A stretch of DNA of 64,000 nt, taken from Gemmatimonadota bacterium. GTDB lineage: Bacteria; Gemmatimonadota; Gemmatimonadetes; Longimicrobiales; Gaopeijiaceae. This document shows positions 1 to 8,300 of the stretch, piece by piece. Under the pieces are notes generated by a model. That model did no database searches. It saw only the letters and a list, made by a program, of their open reading frames with translations, and had not been told where the DNA came from. Positions within the stretch are counted from its first letter, which is position 1. The number at the start of each line of letters is the position of its first letter. Both the position numbers and the translations under genes were made by a program. The DNA lies in NCBI GenBank assembly GCA_022560615.1, contig JADFSR010000008.1:44452-108451 (forward strand). Direction: 5' to 3'.

Positions 1-1
1 A

Positions 2-376
2 ATCCACGCCCCGACGTACGATTTCTCGTCCCACACTCGTGGCGAGCGAACGGTCACTGTGAAGCCAACGCCGGTGATCGTTCTCGATGGGATTCTGGTT
101 CTCGCCCACGCGGAGCTGAGAGAGGTCATGGAGCTGGCGGTCTTCGTGGACACGGAGCCAGACGTACGTCTTATTCGGCGGATGCGACGCGACACCGAGA
201 AGCGCGGACGAACCGCTGAATCCGTAGTGGAGCAGTACGAGAAGACAGTGCGCCCCATGCATCTGGAGTTCGTGGAACCCAGCCGGCGCTACGCTGACCT
301 CACGATCCACGAAGGGGGCTTCAACCGGGCAGCCGTCGACCTGGTGATCGACCGTGTGCGGGAAATCCTTCGCTAG
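2..376 (+). CDS. udk: uridine kinase, 3' part (5' end outside window)
   Basis: This is the C-terminal ~124 residues of a P-loop uridine/cytidine kinase, which phosphorylates uridine in pyrimidine salvage in the cytoplasm. The frame is open from base 2, so the P-loop lies outside the window. The visible part opens with YDFSSHTR, a conserved stretch of the family. It continues with VIVLDGIL, VFVDTEPDVRLIRRMRRD and RPMHLEFVEPSRRYAD, the usual order of the lid and base-binding region. The GTG at 59 is internal and is not the start. The gene ends at TAG 374-376, inside a short TAGTGC repeat. It converges on the lipoprotein gene ending at 430. The family call is firm. Confidence 0.93.
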   Translation: MHAPTYDFSSHTRGERTVTVKPTPVIVLDGILVLAHAELREVMELAVFVDTEPDVRLIRRMRRDTEKRGRTAESVVEQYEKTVRPMHLEFVEPSRRYADLTIHEGGFNRAAVDLVIDRVREILR

Positions 377-402
377 TGCTAGTGCTAGTTGCTAGTGCTA
401 AC
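371..402 (+). repeat. TAGTGC hexamer repeat at the udk stop codon
   Basis: The last arginine codon and stop of udk begin CGCTAGTGCTAGTGCTAGT (371-389), followed by another partial copy to 402. The same 19 bases occur once more in inverted orientation at 3781-3799, again exactly at a gene's terminal Arg-stop. Function is unknown; the repeat supplies several in-frame TAG codons. Confidence 0.6.
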
Positions 403-429
403 GGCCCACTGTACCTCAGCCACGGGCAG

Positions 430-1380
430 CTAGGACGCTGGGCAGGCGGGCACCGAGAAGGCGCCACCCAGGGGAGCCGGGTCCACGACGACTTCGAAAG
501 TGCGGGTCACCGTAGATGCGAAGACCCCCGTGCCGTCCCCGCGAATGCTCGGCACGCGCACCTGCCCCGACGGGTTGAAATTGCCGCCCCGGACCCAGTT
601 CACATAGTTCCGGTCCGTCGCCGAAATCATCACCGCCGCCCGGGTACCCGGCGGCAGGCCGTCCTGGAGGCTCGTCGCGAGTTCCTGGTCGAGCTCGAAG
701 CGGCTGAAGATCCCGAACTCACCGGGAAACACGATCGTGGTGTCGGAGGCCGAGATCGAGAGGCCCAGCAGCTCCAACGTGTCGCTCTCCACGTCGATTC
801 CCAGCAGGGCGAACGCGTCCTTGATGCCCACGATCAAGGTCTCGTTCACGTACGCCCACGTGCCCTCGGACGCCGTCCAACGAACCGTGAGCGGAGTGCT
901 CGGTGGGAGTAGACACTGCGCCCCCTCCGCGACACCCAGGATCGCGAAGTCCCCGGGCACGACCGTGGCGCTTGTCAGCGCCCCACCCGAGGCGAGATCT
1001 ATACGCAGTCGGAGGTGGTCCCCCGGACCGAAGGGCGCCGAGGCCGTGGGCGCCATCCAGTAGCAAGAGCCCGTACCACCCTCGGGCGTCGCGCTGACGC
1101 ACCTCTCGATCGCGGTCGCCGCGAGTTCCACGCTCGGTCCGCCATCTCGTGTGATGACGATCCTGGCGCCCGGCACCGGATGGAAGCCCTCACCCAAGCC
1201 ACCGACGGTCCGGTGCAGAAACGCGGTCACGCGGTCGCCGCCGAAGAGGCCCTCGCCGATCTGAACGTGCACCTCCGCCACGATCACGTCCTCGACATCG
1301 ACGATCGTGATCTCCTGGAGCGTGCAGCCCCCGAGAGCCAACGACACGACCATGGCCCTGATCCGACGCCCCCCAGCCAT
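430..1380 (-). CDS. lipoprotein of unknown function, downstream of a TonB receptor
   Basis: A 316-residue protein with an N-terminal signal ending in a lipobox (LALGGC, Cys about residue 19), so it is probably anchored in a membrane facing the periplasm or cell surface. I do not recognise the family with certainty. The body is beta-rich, with an early GARIVITRDGG stretch that recalls Ig-like or DUF4249-type lipoproteins encoded beside TonB receptors. Its ATG overlaps the TGA of the TonB receptor gene (ATGA at 1378-1381), indicating translational coupling. It is the last gene of the efflux-receptor operon. A role as accessory or substrate-binding partner of the receptor is inference from position. 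Confidence 0.7.
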   Translation of the reverse strand: MAGGRRIRAMVVSLALGGCTLQEITIVDVEDVIVAEVHVQIGEGLFGGDRVTAFLHRTVGGLGEGFHPVPGARIVITRDGGPSVELAATAIERCVSATPEGGTGSCYWMAPTASAPFGPGDHLRLRIDLASGGALTSATVVPGDFAILGVAEGAQCLLPPSTPLTVRWTASEGTWAYVNETLIVGIKDAFALLGIDVESDTLELLGLSISASDTTIVFPGEFGIFSRFELDQELATSLQDGLPPGTRAAVMISATDRNYVNWVRGGNFNPSGQVRVPSIRGDGTGVFASTVTRTFEVVVDPAPLGGAFSVPACPAS

Positions 1381-3740
1381 CAGAAGTGCACCTCGAAGCC
1401 GAACGTAGGGAGAATCGGGAACATCGAAATGCCGGAGCGCGTCGCTGGAGAGCGGTCGTATTCATAGAAATAGAAGAGCACGTTGCGCTTGTCGTAGACG
1501 TTCACCAGGTCGACGTGGGGCGTGATCGTTCCCCACGACTTCTCGAATGACTTCCGGAAGCTGGCGTCGAGCCGATGGTAGGTCGGGTACCGAGACGCAT
1601 TGCGGCTCTCGAGCGCGACAGCATAATCGCTCAGGTCCGTATGTTCGGCCGCGCCCGCCCACTGGAGGCGGCCACCGCCGACGACGAACTGCGGCGAGTA
1701 ATATGCGTACGACCCGATCGCGCGCGTGTAGGGGGTGCCTGTGCCAACGTTCCAGCGCAGCCCTCCCTGCCAGCCCCACGGGAGCGGATAGCGCAACACG
1801 AGGTCGACGTCGAGCCGACGATCGAAGATCGGGGAGTATGTGATGGACGGCTGGGGCGCCTCCGGGGACAACACATCCGGGAAGGTCCGGTCAGCCCGAA
1901 GAAGGGAAATGGCGATCCAGCCGTTCACATCGCCCGTCTCCTTGCGCAGGAGCAGATCCGCGCCGTACGAGAGGCCGTCGCCCGAGAGAATGTCGTCGAA
2001 GTCGTCGTTGGGGTCGTCGGCTACGTTGAAAGTCACCACACCGTCGAAGGACCGCACGTAGGCCTCGATCGACCAGAACCAATCGATGTCTCGATACCCC
2101 TCGACGCCGAGCTGAAGCTGATCCGAAACCACGTGCGGCGCCCTCGCGCCCGCGAGCACCCAGAAATCCAGTCCCAGAGGGAGTTCCTCGTCCCTGAGAG
2201 AGTGAAGGAACTGCGTGTACCGCCCAGCCGCGACCTTCACCGCGACGTCGCCGCCATCGAAGAAGCGCTTGGCCGCGAGCCGAGGCGCCAGCTCGAAGAT
2301 CCGATCGCCGGGGTCCGGGCTCCACGCGTCGAGACGCAGACCGACCTCGAGCAACCATTCTCGTGGGCGAGACCAGGATGTCTGGGCATAGGTGCCAAGT
2401 AGCCACCCATCACCCTCACCGCTACCGAATTCCGTGCCTCCCGTCTTGAAGAGATTTCGGTACGAGAGGCGCTCGAGCACCCCTCCAACCCTGACGCCCA
2501 TGGTCGGTGTCGGGCGCGTATCGAGATCGACGCGGAGCTGGCTCTGTGCGATCCGACTGGTGAGCTCTGTATCGGCGAAGTCCGGGAAACTCAGGCCGGT
2601 CCCGTAGCGGCTGACGTTCGCGCGGACGTCGAGAGAGCCACCGCCGCGGCGCGGGTGCGTCCACCTGCCACCGAATACGTCGTTGCCCCAGTCCCAATCG
2701 ATACGGAGGGGAAAGTCTTCAGCGTCGAGCCGCGTGAGATCGAGCACATCCTTTCCGGTGTATCCGGTAAGCGTGATGCGATCGCCCGACTCAGTCCAAC
2801 CCTCCATCACGGTCTGGAGATCGGTGAGGTGATACGGAAACTCGAACACGGGCTTCATCAGGATGTCGAAGTACGACCGCCGGGCCGAAGTGCGCCATTT
2901 GACGTTCGCGAGACCCAAGGAGTGCGCTGTACCGCGGGGGAGACTGCCGCCTATTGCGACACGACTGGCGAGCAGAGAGATGCCGGCGTCGATCTTGAAA
3001 TCACCGTCGCCGGGATCGCTCTCGATCTGGAGGACTGACGAGACCCGACCGCCGTGCTCCGCCGGGAAGCCCCCCGAATACAGTTCGGCCCGGTCGAGCA
3101 TGTCCGCGTTGAACACCGAGAAGAACCCGCCGAGATGGAACGGGCTGAAGATCGGCACGCCGTCCAGTAAGATCAGGTTCTGATCGGCCGAGCCACCCCG
3201 CACGTGGAAGGAGGCCGAGAAGTCTGTTGTGGATACGACCCCGGGCAGAACCTGGATCGCTCGGATCGGATCAGCCTCGACGACACCAGGCAGTTGCTTG
3301 AGGTCCGAGAGCTTGATCTCACGGACTGTCGCGCCTCCGAGCTCCTCAAAACGGATTCGCGCCCTGCTCCGCTCCGCTTCGACGGAAATGCCCTCGACCT
3401 CGATGGCCTGGCGTACCAATCGGAGGTCGTACTCGAGCGTTTGCCCGGCGCCAAGCGTCAAGACCTCCGTCTGTTCGCCGTAGCCGAGTGCCTGAACCAG
3501 AAGCTGATACGTTCCGGCGGGCACTGATGCGAGCCGGAACGAACCGAGGCGGTCGGTATCGGCCGCACCGATGGTGATGGTCCCTGCAAGCAGCCGGACC
3601 GTCGCACCGTACACGGCCGAGCCTTCCTCGCCGCGGATGCGCCCTTGAACGGTCCCCGGCTGTGCCTCGAGCGGAAGCCACATCCCGAGCAGCGCCCCGA
3701 GAGCGAGCAGACACCGCACCGCCCATCTATGTACTGGCAA
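1380..3740 (-). CDS. TonB-dependent outer-membrane receptor with N-terminal carboxypeptidase-regulatory domain
   Basis: A 786-residue TonB-dependent receptor that would import a ligand across the outer membrane. A short signal peptide ends near LEAQ. It is followed by a carboxypeptidase regulatory-like beta-sandwich (GTVQGRIRGEEGSAVYGATV), a plug domain (IQVLPGVVSTTDFSASFHVR, then NLILLDGVPIFSPFH) and a long beta-barrel ending in an aromatic strand (FGFEVHF). I chose TTG at 3740 because GGAAAGGA lies five bases upstream. The frame stays open to 4229, but that part overlaps the pump gene in another frame and is not receptor-like. A GTG at 3767 is an alternative start. The substrate is unknown. 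Sharing an operon with an RND pump is unusual. Confidence 0.88.
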   Translation of the reverse strand: MPVHRWAVRCLLALGALLGMWLPLEAQPGTVQGRIRGEEGSAVYGATVRLLAGTITIGAADTDRLGSFRLASVPAGTYQLLVQALGYGEQTEVLTLGAGQTLEYDLRLVRQAIEVEGISVEAERSRARIRFEELGGATVREIKLSDLKQLPGVVEADPIRAIQVLPGVVSTTDFSASFHVRGGSADQNLILLDGVPIFSPFHLGGFFSVFNADMLDRAELYSGGFPAEHGGRVSSVLQIESDPGDGDFKIDAGISLLASRVAIGGSLPRGTAHSLGLANVKWRTSARRSYFDILMKPVFEFPYHLTDLQTVMEGWTESGDRITLTGYTGKDVLDLTRLDAEDFPLRIDWDWGNDVFGGRWTHPRRGGGSLDVRANVSRYGTGLSFPDFADTELTSRIAQSQLRVDLDTRPTPTMGVRVGGVLERLSYRNLFKTGGTEFGSGEGDGWLLGTYAQTSWSRPREWLLEVGLRLDAWSPDPGDRIFELAPRLAAKRFFDGGDVAVKVAAGRYTQFLHSLRDEELPLGLDFWVLAGARAPHVVSDQLQLGVEGYRDIDWFWSIEAYVRSFDGVVTFNVADDPNDDFDDILSGDGLSYGADLLLRKETGDVNGWIAISLLRADRTFPDVLSPEAPQPSITYSPIFDRRLDVDLVLRYPLPWGWQGGLRWNVGTGTPYTRAIGSYAYYSPQFVVGGGRLQWAGAAEHTDLSDYAVALESRNASRYPTYHRLDASFRKSFEKSWGTITPHVDLVNVYDKRNVLFYFYEYDRSPATRSGISMFPILPTFGFEVHF

Positions 3741-3780
3741 ATTGATCCTTTCCGATGATCGCTTCACTCTCCCGTGGCCC

Positions 3781-3799
3781 ACTAGCACTAGCACTAGCG
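3781..3799 (-). repeat. second copy of the TAGTGC repeat, at the RND pump stop codon
   Basis: Read on the minus strand this is identical over 19 bases to 371-389, and it covers the final Arg codon and TAG stop of the pump gene. The two copies are inverted relative to each other and bracket the receptor-lipoprotein pair. Confidence 0.6.
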
Positions 3800-6700
3800 T
3801 CCCCCTCCGGTCGCGCTGAGCTCGGCCGCCGACATCGGCAGCCGACTCGCGCTCCGCCCCACCCACCACGCCTCCGCGTTCGCCTGAACCATGGTCAGTG
3901 CAGGCACCAGCAGCATCAGGATCGCCGTCGCGAACACGATTCCGAAAGCGAGCGACGCCGCCATCGGGATCAAGAACTGAGCTTGTAGACTGCGCTCGAA
4001 GACGAGCGGCGCAACTCCCAGGAACGTCGTGAGCGAGGTCAGCATGATGGGGCGGAAGCGCGCCTTCGCGCCGGAGATGATCGCGTCGCGTGCGCTCATC
4101 CCCTTCTGCCGTTGCTCGTTGATGAAATCGATCATGACGAGCGCGTCGTTCACGACCACCCCAGACAGCCCGAGGATCCCGAAGATCGAGAGCAGCCCCA
4201 GAGAGAGGCCCATGGCGAGATGGGCCCACAACGCCCCGACGATCCCGAAGGGGATCGCCGCCATGATGATGAGAGGTTGCACATACGAGCCGAACGGGAT
4301 CGCGAGCAGCGCGTAGATCACCAATAGCGCCAGGATGAATCCCCGCCCGATGGAGCTGAACGACTCCTGCTGTTCCTGTTGTGCCCCGCCGAAGCTGACG
4401 CCGAGCCGGCCATCTTCGGCGGCGATGGCGGGGATGATGACTTCCGCCAGTTCGCGTGTTGCCACCTGGCCGGTCACGATGGCCGGGTCGACGTCGCCGG
4501 TGATCGTGAGGATGCGCCGACCTTCCTTTCGGCGGATCGTGGTGGGCGAGCCACCGAGGGAGACTCGCGCGATCCGATCCAGCATGACCTGGCCGCCGGC
4601 CGGCGTGCGCACCATATAGTCCCCGACGTCCGCGATGGCGTCGCGCTCGTTCTTAGGTAGGCGCACATAGACTCGTATGTCCTCCCTTCCACGCTGCACC
4701 CGCAACGCCTCGTCTCCGAAGAACGCGGCGCGGACCTGTCGAGCAACCTCCTCCAGCGTGAGGCCCAGAGTGCCGGCTTCGGGCTTCAAGCGTAGCTGAA
4801 TCTCTTTGAGTCCCTGATCCTGGTCGGTCTCCACGTCGAAAACACCCGCCAGCGCTTCCAGTTCGGCCACCACGTGACGACCGATCGCTGCCAACCGCAC
4901 GGGATCGGGGTGCGACAACTCCACTTGAATCGGCGCGCCGATGTTGACGATATCTGCGGAGAACGTCAGTGAGCGGACCTCCGGAAGGTTGCCGATTTCC
5001 TCTCTCCAGACCTGCTCGAAGCGTGACGCCGGAATGGTCCTCTCTTCCGCGCTGAGCAGCCGCACGTTTACGTACGCCCGGTTCCCGACGGAACCGCCCG
5101 GCGCGAAGGACGCGACCGGCCCACCGAGCGCCGGTGATTGGCCCACTACGCTATAGACGCCCCGAACGAGCGGCGGGGCGTCCGCTGACCGCTCGGTCTC
5201 CAGTCGTTCGACTGCGCGCTCGGCGGCCAGGCGAATCCGCTCCGTCACCTGCCGCGTGCGCTCGACCGAGGTGCCCTCCGGCATCTCGAGGTCGGCGATC
5301 ACGTTGTCGCCTTCCACCGCTGGAAAGAACTCGACCCGGATCAGCCCCGCAGGTATGAGCGCGACGGATAGAATGACCAACGCCACCGCCCCCGCGATGA
5401 TTATGCCGGGCTCCCTGGTCGCGAATCGCAATCCCCGCTCCAACGGCCCGTGTATGAAGGCCTGAAGCCGCCGGTCGACCGACTGCTGGATCCGAGCGAT
5501 CCCGCGGGTTATACCGGATTTCCCGCGCGCGTGTGGCTCGGGCAGGTGCGAGAGGTGGTGGGGCAGGATCAGGAGCGATTCGATGAGCGACAACGTCAGT
5601 ACCGAAATCACGATGATGGGGATCGCCCCAAGGATCTTCCCGATCGCGCCGGGCGCGAAGAGCAGGGGTGAGAACGCGGTAATCGTGGTGAGAACGGCGA
5701 AAATGACCGGACCTGTGATACGCTTGGCGCCACGCACCGCTGCGAGCAGGCCCGGCACTCCACGCTCTCGCTGCGTGTAGATGTTCTCCCCGACCACGAT
5801 CGCGTCGTCCACCACGATTCCGACCGCTAGGATGAAGCCGAACAGCGATATCACGTTGATCGAGACGCCGAGCACCATCATCACCGCCAGCGTGCCGATG
5901 AAGGACATCGCGATCCCGGCCGCCACCCAGATTGCGAGGCCCAGCTCGAGGAAAAGCGACAGCGCGACGAGGACCAGCAGCAGGCCGAGCGCAGCGTTCT
6001 TCAGCATCAAGCGCAATCGGTCCGCGAGCAGGTCTGCGTCGTTGTTCCATATCTCGAGGGAGACGCCTTCGGGTAGGCCTGGAATGATGTCTTCTGCAAG
6101 CGCGACCTCGATCGCGTCCACGATCTCCAGCACACGCTCGTTGGACGTGCGGTACACCTCCACGAGCGCGGCGGGCCGGCCGTTGTAGCGCGTGATCAAG
6201 TCCGCCTCTTCAAAGCCGTCGATCACGGTCGCGATGTCCCCCAGGCGGACGACCGTTCCGTCCGGACGGCTGATGACCACGATCGACTCGAAGTCCTGCT
6301 GATCGTAGTTCTGCCCGAGCGTGCGGATGCGCACTTGCTCGTCGCGCGTCTCTATGCTTCCGGCCGAGAGGTCGAGGCTGCCCTGGCGCACCACCCGCGA
6401 AATGTCGCCGAGCGTGAGACCCAAAGCGCGGAGAGTGCTCTGATCGACTTCGATCGAAATCTCGTACTGCCTGACGCCGCTCGTCTCCACGAACGAGATC
6501 TCATCGAGCTCGGAGAGCGCATCCTCGGTCCGGTACGCGATCTCCTTGAGCGTGCGTTCGGAAACGTCACCGAAGATCACGAGTTTGATGACGCTCTGGC
6601 GGTTGGTGAGCTCGCGGATCTCCGGCCGCTCCGCGTCGACCGGGAAGGTCGTGATCCGGTCGACTTCGGCCTTCACGTCGTCGAGCACCCGGCTCGCGTC

Positions 6701-7066
6701 CGCGCCCAGCGCGAGCTGCAGCAAGACCGTACCGAGGCCTTCCGCGGCGGTGGAGGTGATCTCATCGATTCCCTCCACCGACTGCACCTGCTCCTCGATC
6801 CTGAGCAGGATCGATTGCTCGATCTCGTCCGGCGTCGCGCCAGGGTAGGGGACCGAGACCATGACGATGTCGAGGCTGAACTCCGGAAAGACCTCCTGGA
6901 CGAGAGTCCCCATCGACACGAATCCCGCCATGATCACGAAGACCATGAGCAGGTTAGCCGCGACCTTGTGCTTCGCCATGTATGCGACCGGGCCGTGGTA
7001 GTCGTCGGCCGCTCCCCGCGGCTCGTGCTCCTTCGGCGCGGGCTCGTCTTCGGGCGTCCGGGTCAT
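3794..7066 (-). CDS. RND-family efflux pump, inner-membrane permease (AcrB/MdtB-like)
   Basis: A 1090-residue proton-driven RND exporter, about the family's usual length (1020-1100). After a charged N-terminal tail comes TM1 (about 35-55) with the downstream VQEVFPEFSLDIV typical of the family. The TM4 region carries the proton-relay pair Asp420-Asp421 (GIVVDDAIVVGENIY). The second half repeats the architecture with VVVNDALVMIDFINE, where the Asp pair is replaced by Asn-Asp as expected. Two periplasmic porter regions lie between the TM sets. The gene follows the membrane-fusion gene by four bases, so the tripartite pump is complete. The TVVRLGDIATV and hydrophobic-substrate-type sequences do not reveal the substrate. 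Confidence 0.93.
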   Translation of the reverse strand: MTRTPEDEPAPKEHEPRGAADDYHGPVAYMAKHKVAANLLMVFVIMAGFVSMGTLVQEVFPEFSLDIVMVSVPYPGATPDEIEQSILLRIEEQVQSVEGIDEITSTAAEGLGTVLLQLALGADASRVLDDVKAEVDRITTFPVDAERPEIRELTNRQSVIKLVIFGDVSERTLKEIAYRTEDALSELDEISFVETSGVRQYEISIEVDQSTLRALGLTLGDISRVVRQGSLDLSAGSIETRDEQVRIRTLGQNYDQQDFESIVVISRPDGTVVRLGDIATVIDGFEEADLITRYNGRPAALVEVYRTSNERVLEIVDAIEVALAEDIIPGLPEGVSLEIWNNDADLLADRLRLMLKNAALGLLLVLVALSLFLELGLAIWVAAGIAMSFIGTLAVMMVLGVSINVISLFGFILAVGIVVDDAIVVGENIYTQRERGVPGLLAAVRGAKRITGPVIFAVLTTITAFSPLLFAPGAIGKILGAIPIIVISVLTLSLIESLLILPHHLSHLPEPHARGKSGITRGIARIQQSVDRRLQAFIHGPLERGLRFATREPGIIIAGAVALVILSVALIPAGLIRVEFFPAVEGDNVIADLEMPEGTSVERTRQVTERIRLAAERAVERLETERSADAPPLVRGVYSVVGQSPALGGPVASFAPGGSVGNRAYVNVRLLSAEERTIPASRFEQVWREEIGNLPEVRSLTFSADIVNIGAPIQVELSHPDPVRLAAIGRHVVAELEALAGVFDVETDQDQGLKEIQLRLKPEAGTLGLTLEEVARQVRAAFFGDEALRVQRGREDIRVYVRLPKNERDAIADVGDYMVRTPAGGQVMLDRIARVSLGGSPTTIRRKEGRRILTITGDVDPAIVTGQVATRELAEVIIPAIAAEDGRLGVSFGGAQQEQQESFSSIGRGFILALLVIYALLAIPFGSYVQPLIIMAAIPFGIVGALWAHLAMGLSLGLLSIFGILGLSGVVVNDALVMIDFINEQRQKGMSARDAIISGAKARFRPIMLTSLTTFLGVAPLVFERSLQAQFLIPMAASLAFGIVFATAILMLLVPALTMVQANAEAWWVGRSASRLPMSAAELSATGGGR

Positions 7067-7070
7067 GGGG

Positions 7071-8300
7071 CTACTGCCTCCCAGTACCGGTCGGCGCGTC
7101 GGCCAGGCGCACTTGCATGCCGTTGGTCGCGACGGTGACGCCCCCGACGATCACGAGCTGTCCGTGGGTGAAGTCCCCGATGACGTAGAGCAGCTCGTCA
7201 GTCGCCTGGAGCACGTCGGCTACGACGATCTGCACGCGCCCGTCCGCGCCGATCGTCCAGACGTCGCCGCCCTGACGCAGAGCGCGGCGGGGTAGAACGA
7301 AGTACTCGGCCAGTTCGAGCCCATCGATGGTGACTTGAACGAACTGTCCGACAAGGAGCGGCGGCGCCACGCCAGCCTCCGAATCCGCATCGACCGCCTG
7401 ACCTCGCTTGAAGGGATCGGGGACGCGTACCACGACGGCGATCGTGCGGCTCTGCTCGTCGAGCGCGGTTTCGGCCCGGTCGACGTATCCCTGCCAACGG
7501 AAGCGCCGAGCGCCGTACTCGATGGTCACGACCGCCGGAATCGAGCGGTCGTCGTCACCGGCCTGGAGCGACCAGAGGTTCGGAATCAGCGCGGCATCGT
7601 CGTCGGACATAGGGACCACGACCTCGACCGCGTCCGAGGCGTAGATCTGCCCGAGACTTTGTCCGGGAGCGACGAAGCGCCCCACGTCTGCGACCTCGGC
7701 ACGGACCAGCCCGTCGAAGGGAGACGTCACCGCGGTTCGGGACAACGCCAACTCGGCATCGCGCAGCTGAGCTTCGGCGCGCGCGAGTCCAGCTCGGGCC
7801 GCCTGGAGTTGGGGCTCGCGCAGCACCAACGGACTCGGGAGCGCCGCGCCGTTTCCTCTCCGACTCTCCCGCGCCCGGAACTGTTCGTACTCGGCCCGAG
7901 CGATATCGGCCTCCTCTTCAGCCAGGAGTAGCGCGACCCGCTGCGTGGCTACGTCGGCTTCAGCCTGCTGCACGCGATTCTCGTAGTCGGCGGGGTCGAT
8001 GCGGACGAGGACTTCACCCGCGGACACGTGGCCGCCGCTCTGCAGGTTGGGGCTGACCGCCACGATCTTGCCCCCCACCTCGGGCGCGATGTCGATCTCC
8101 CAATGTGGACGCACGGTGCCGCTTCCGAAGACCAGAATCGGACCGGACCCCGCGACCACTTCCTCGACGGTCACGACGGGCGACTCCGGCTCGGGGGGTC
8201 GCCGTGGGGGCTCGGGCCGCAAACTGATCATCACCTGCGCGACCGCAACGGCGCCGATGACGATTCCGGCCATGGCGAAGAGACTTCTGCGATTCGTCAT
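7071..8300 (-). CDS. RND efflux membrane-fusion (periplasmic adaptor) protein
   Basis: A 409-residue HlyD/AcrA-type adaptor linking the pump to the outer-membrane channel. It has an N-terminal membrane anchor (FAMAGIVIGAVAVAQVMI) and the first half of a lipoyl/barrel-sandwich domain (DIAPEVGGKIVAV, VLVRIDPADYE). An alpha-helical hairpin rich in Ala/Glu follows, then the second lipoyl half (LSRTAVTSPFDGLVRAEVADVGRFV) and beta-barrel/membrane-proximal domains. I chose ATG 8300 because it forms an ATGA overlap with the upstream gene's TGA at 8297-8299. An in-frame ATG at 8324 is possible but would lie inside the upstream gene. Confidence 0.9.
   Translation of the reverse strand: MTNRRSLFAMAGIVIGAVAVAQVMISLRPEPPRRPPEPESPVVTVEEVVAGSGPILVFGSGTVRPHWEIDIAPEVGGKIVAVSPNLQSGGHVSAGEVLVRIDPADYENRVQQAEADVATQRVALLLAEEEADIARAEYEQFRARESRRGNGAALPSPLVLREPQLQAARAGLARAEAQLRDAELALSRTAVTSPFDGLVRAEVADVGRFVAPGQSLGQIYASDAVEVVVPMSDDDAALIPNLWSLQAGDDDRSIPAVVTIEYGARRFRWQGYVDRAETALDEQSRTIAVVVRVPDPFKRGQAVDADSEAGVAPPLLVGQFVQVTIDGLELAEYFVLPRRALRQGGDVWTIGADGRVQIVVADVLQATDELLYVIGDFTHGQLVIVGGVTVATNGMQVRLADAPTGTGRQ

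Noticed and set aside
3741..4229. N-terminal extension of the TonB receptor to 4229
   Set aside because: The extension overlaps the RND pump gene in a different frame, is Arg-rich and non-conserved, and lacks a signal peptide. A ribosome site and signal peptide are found at the TTG at 3740.
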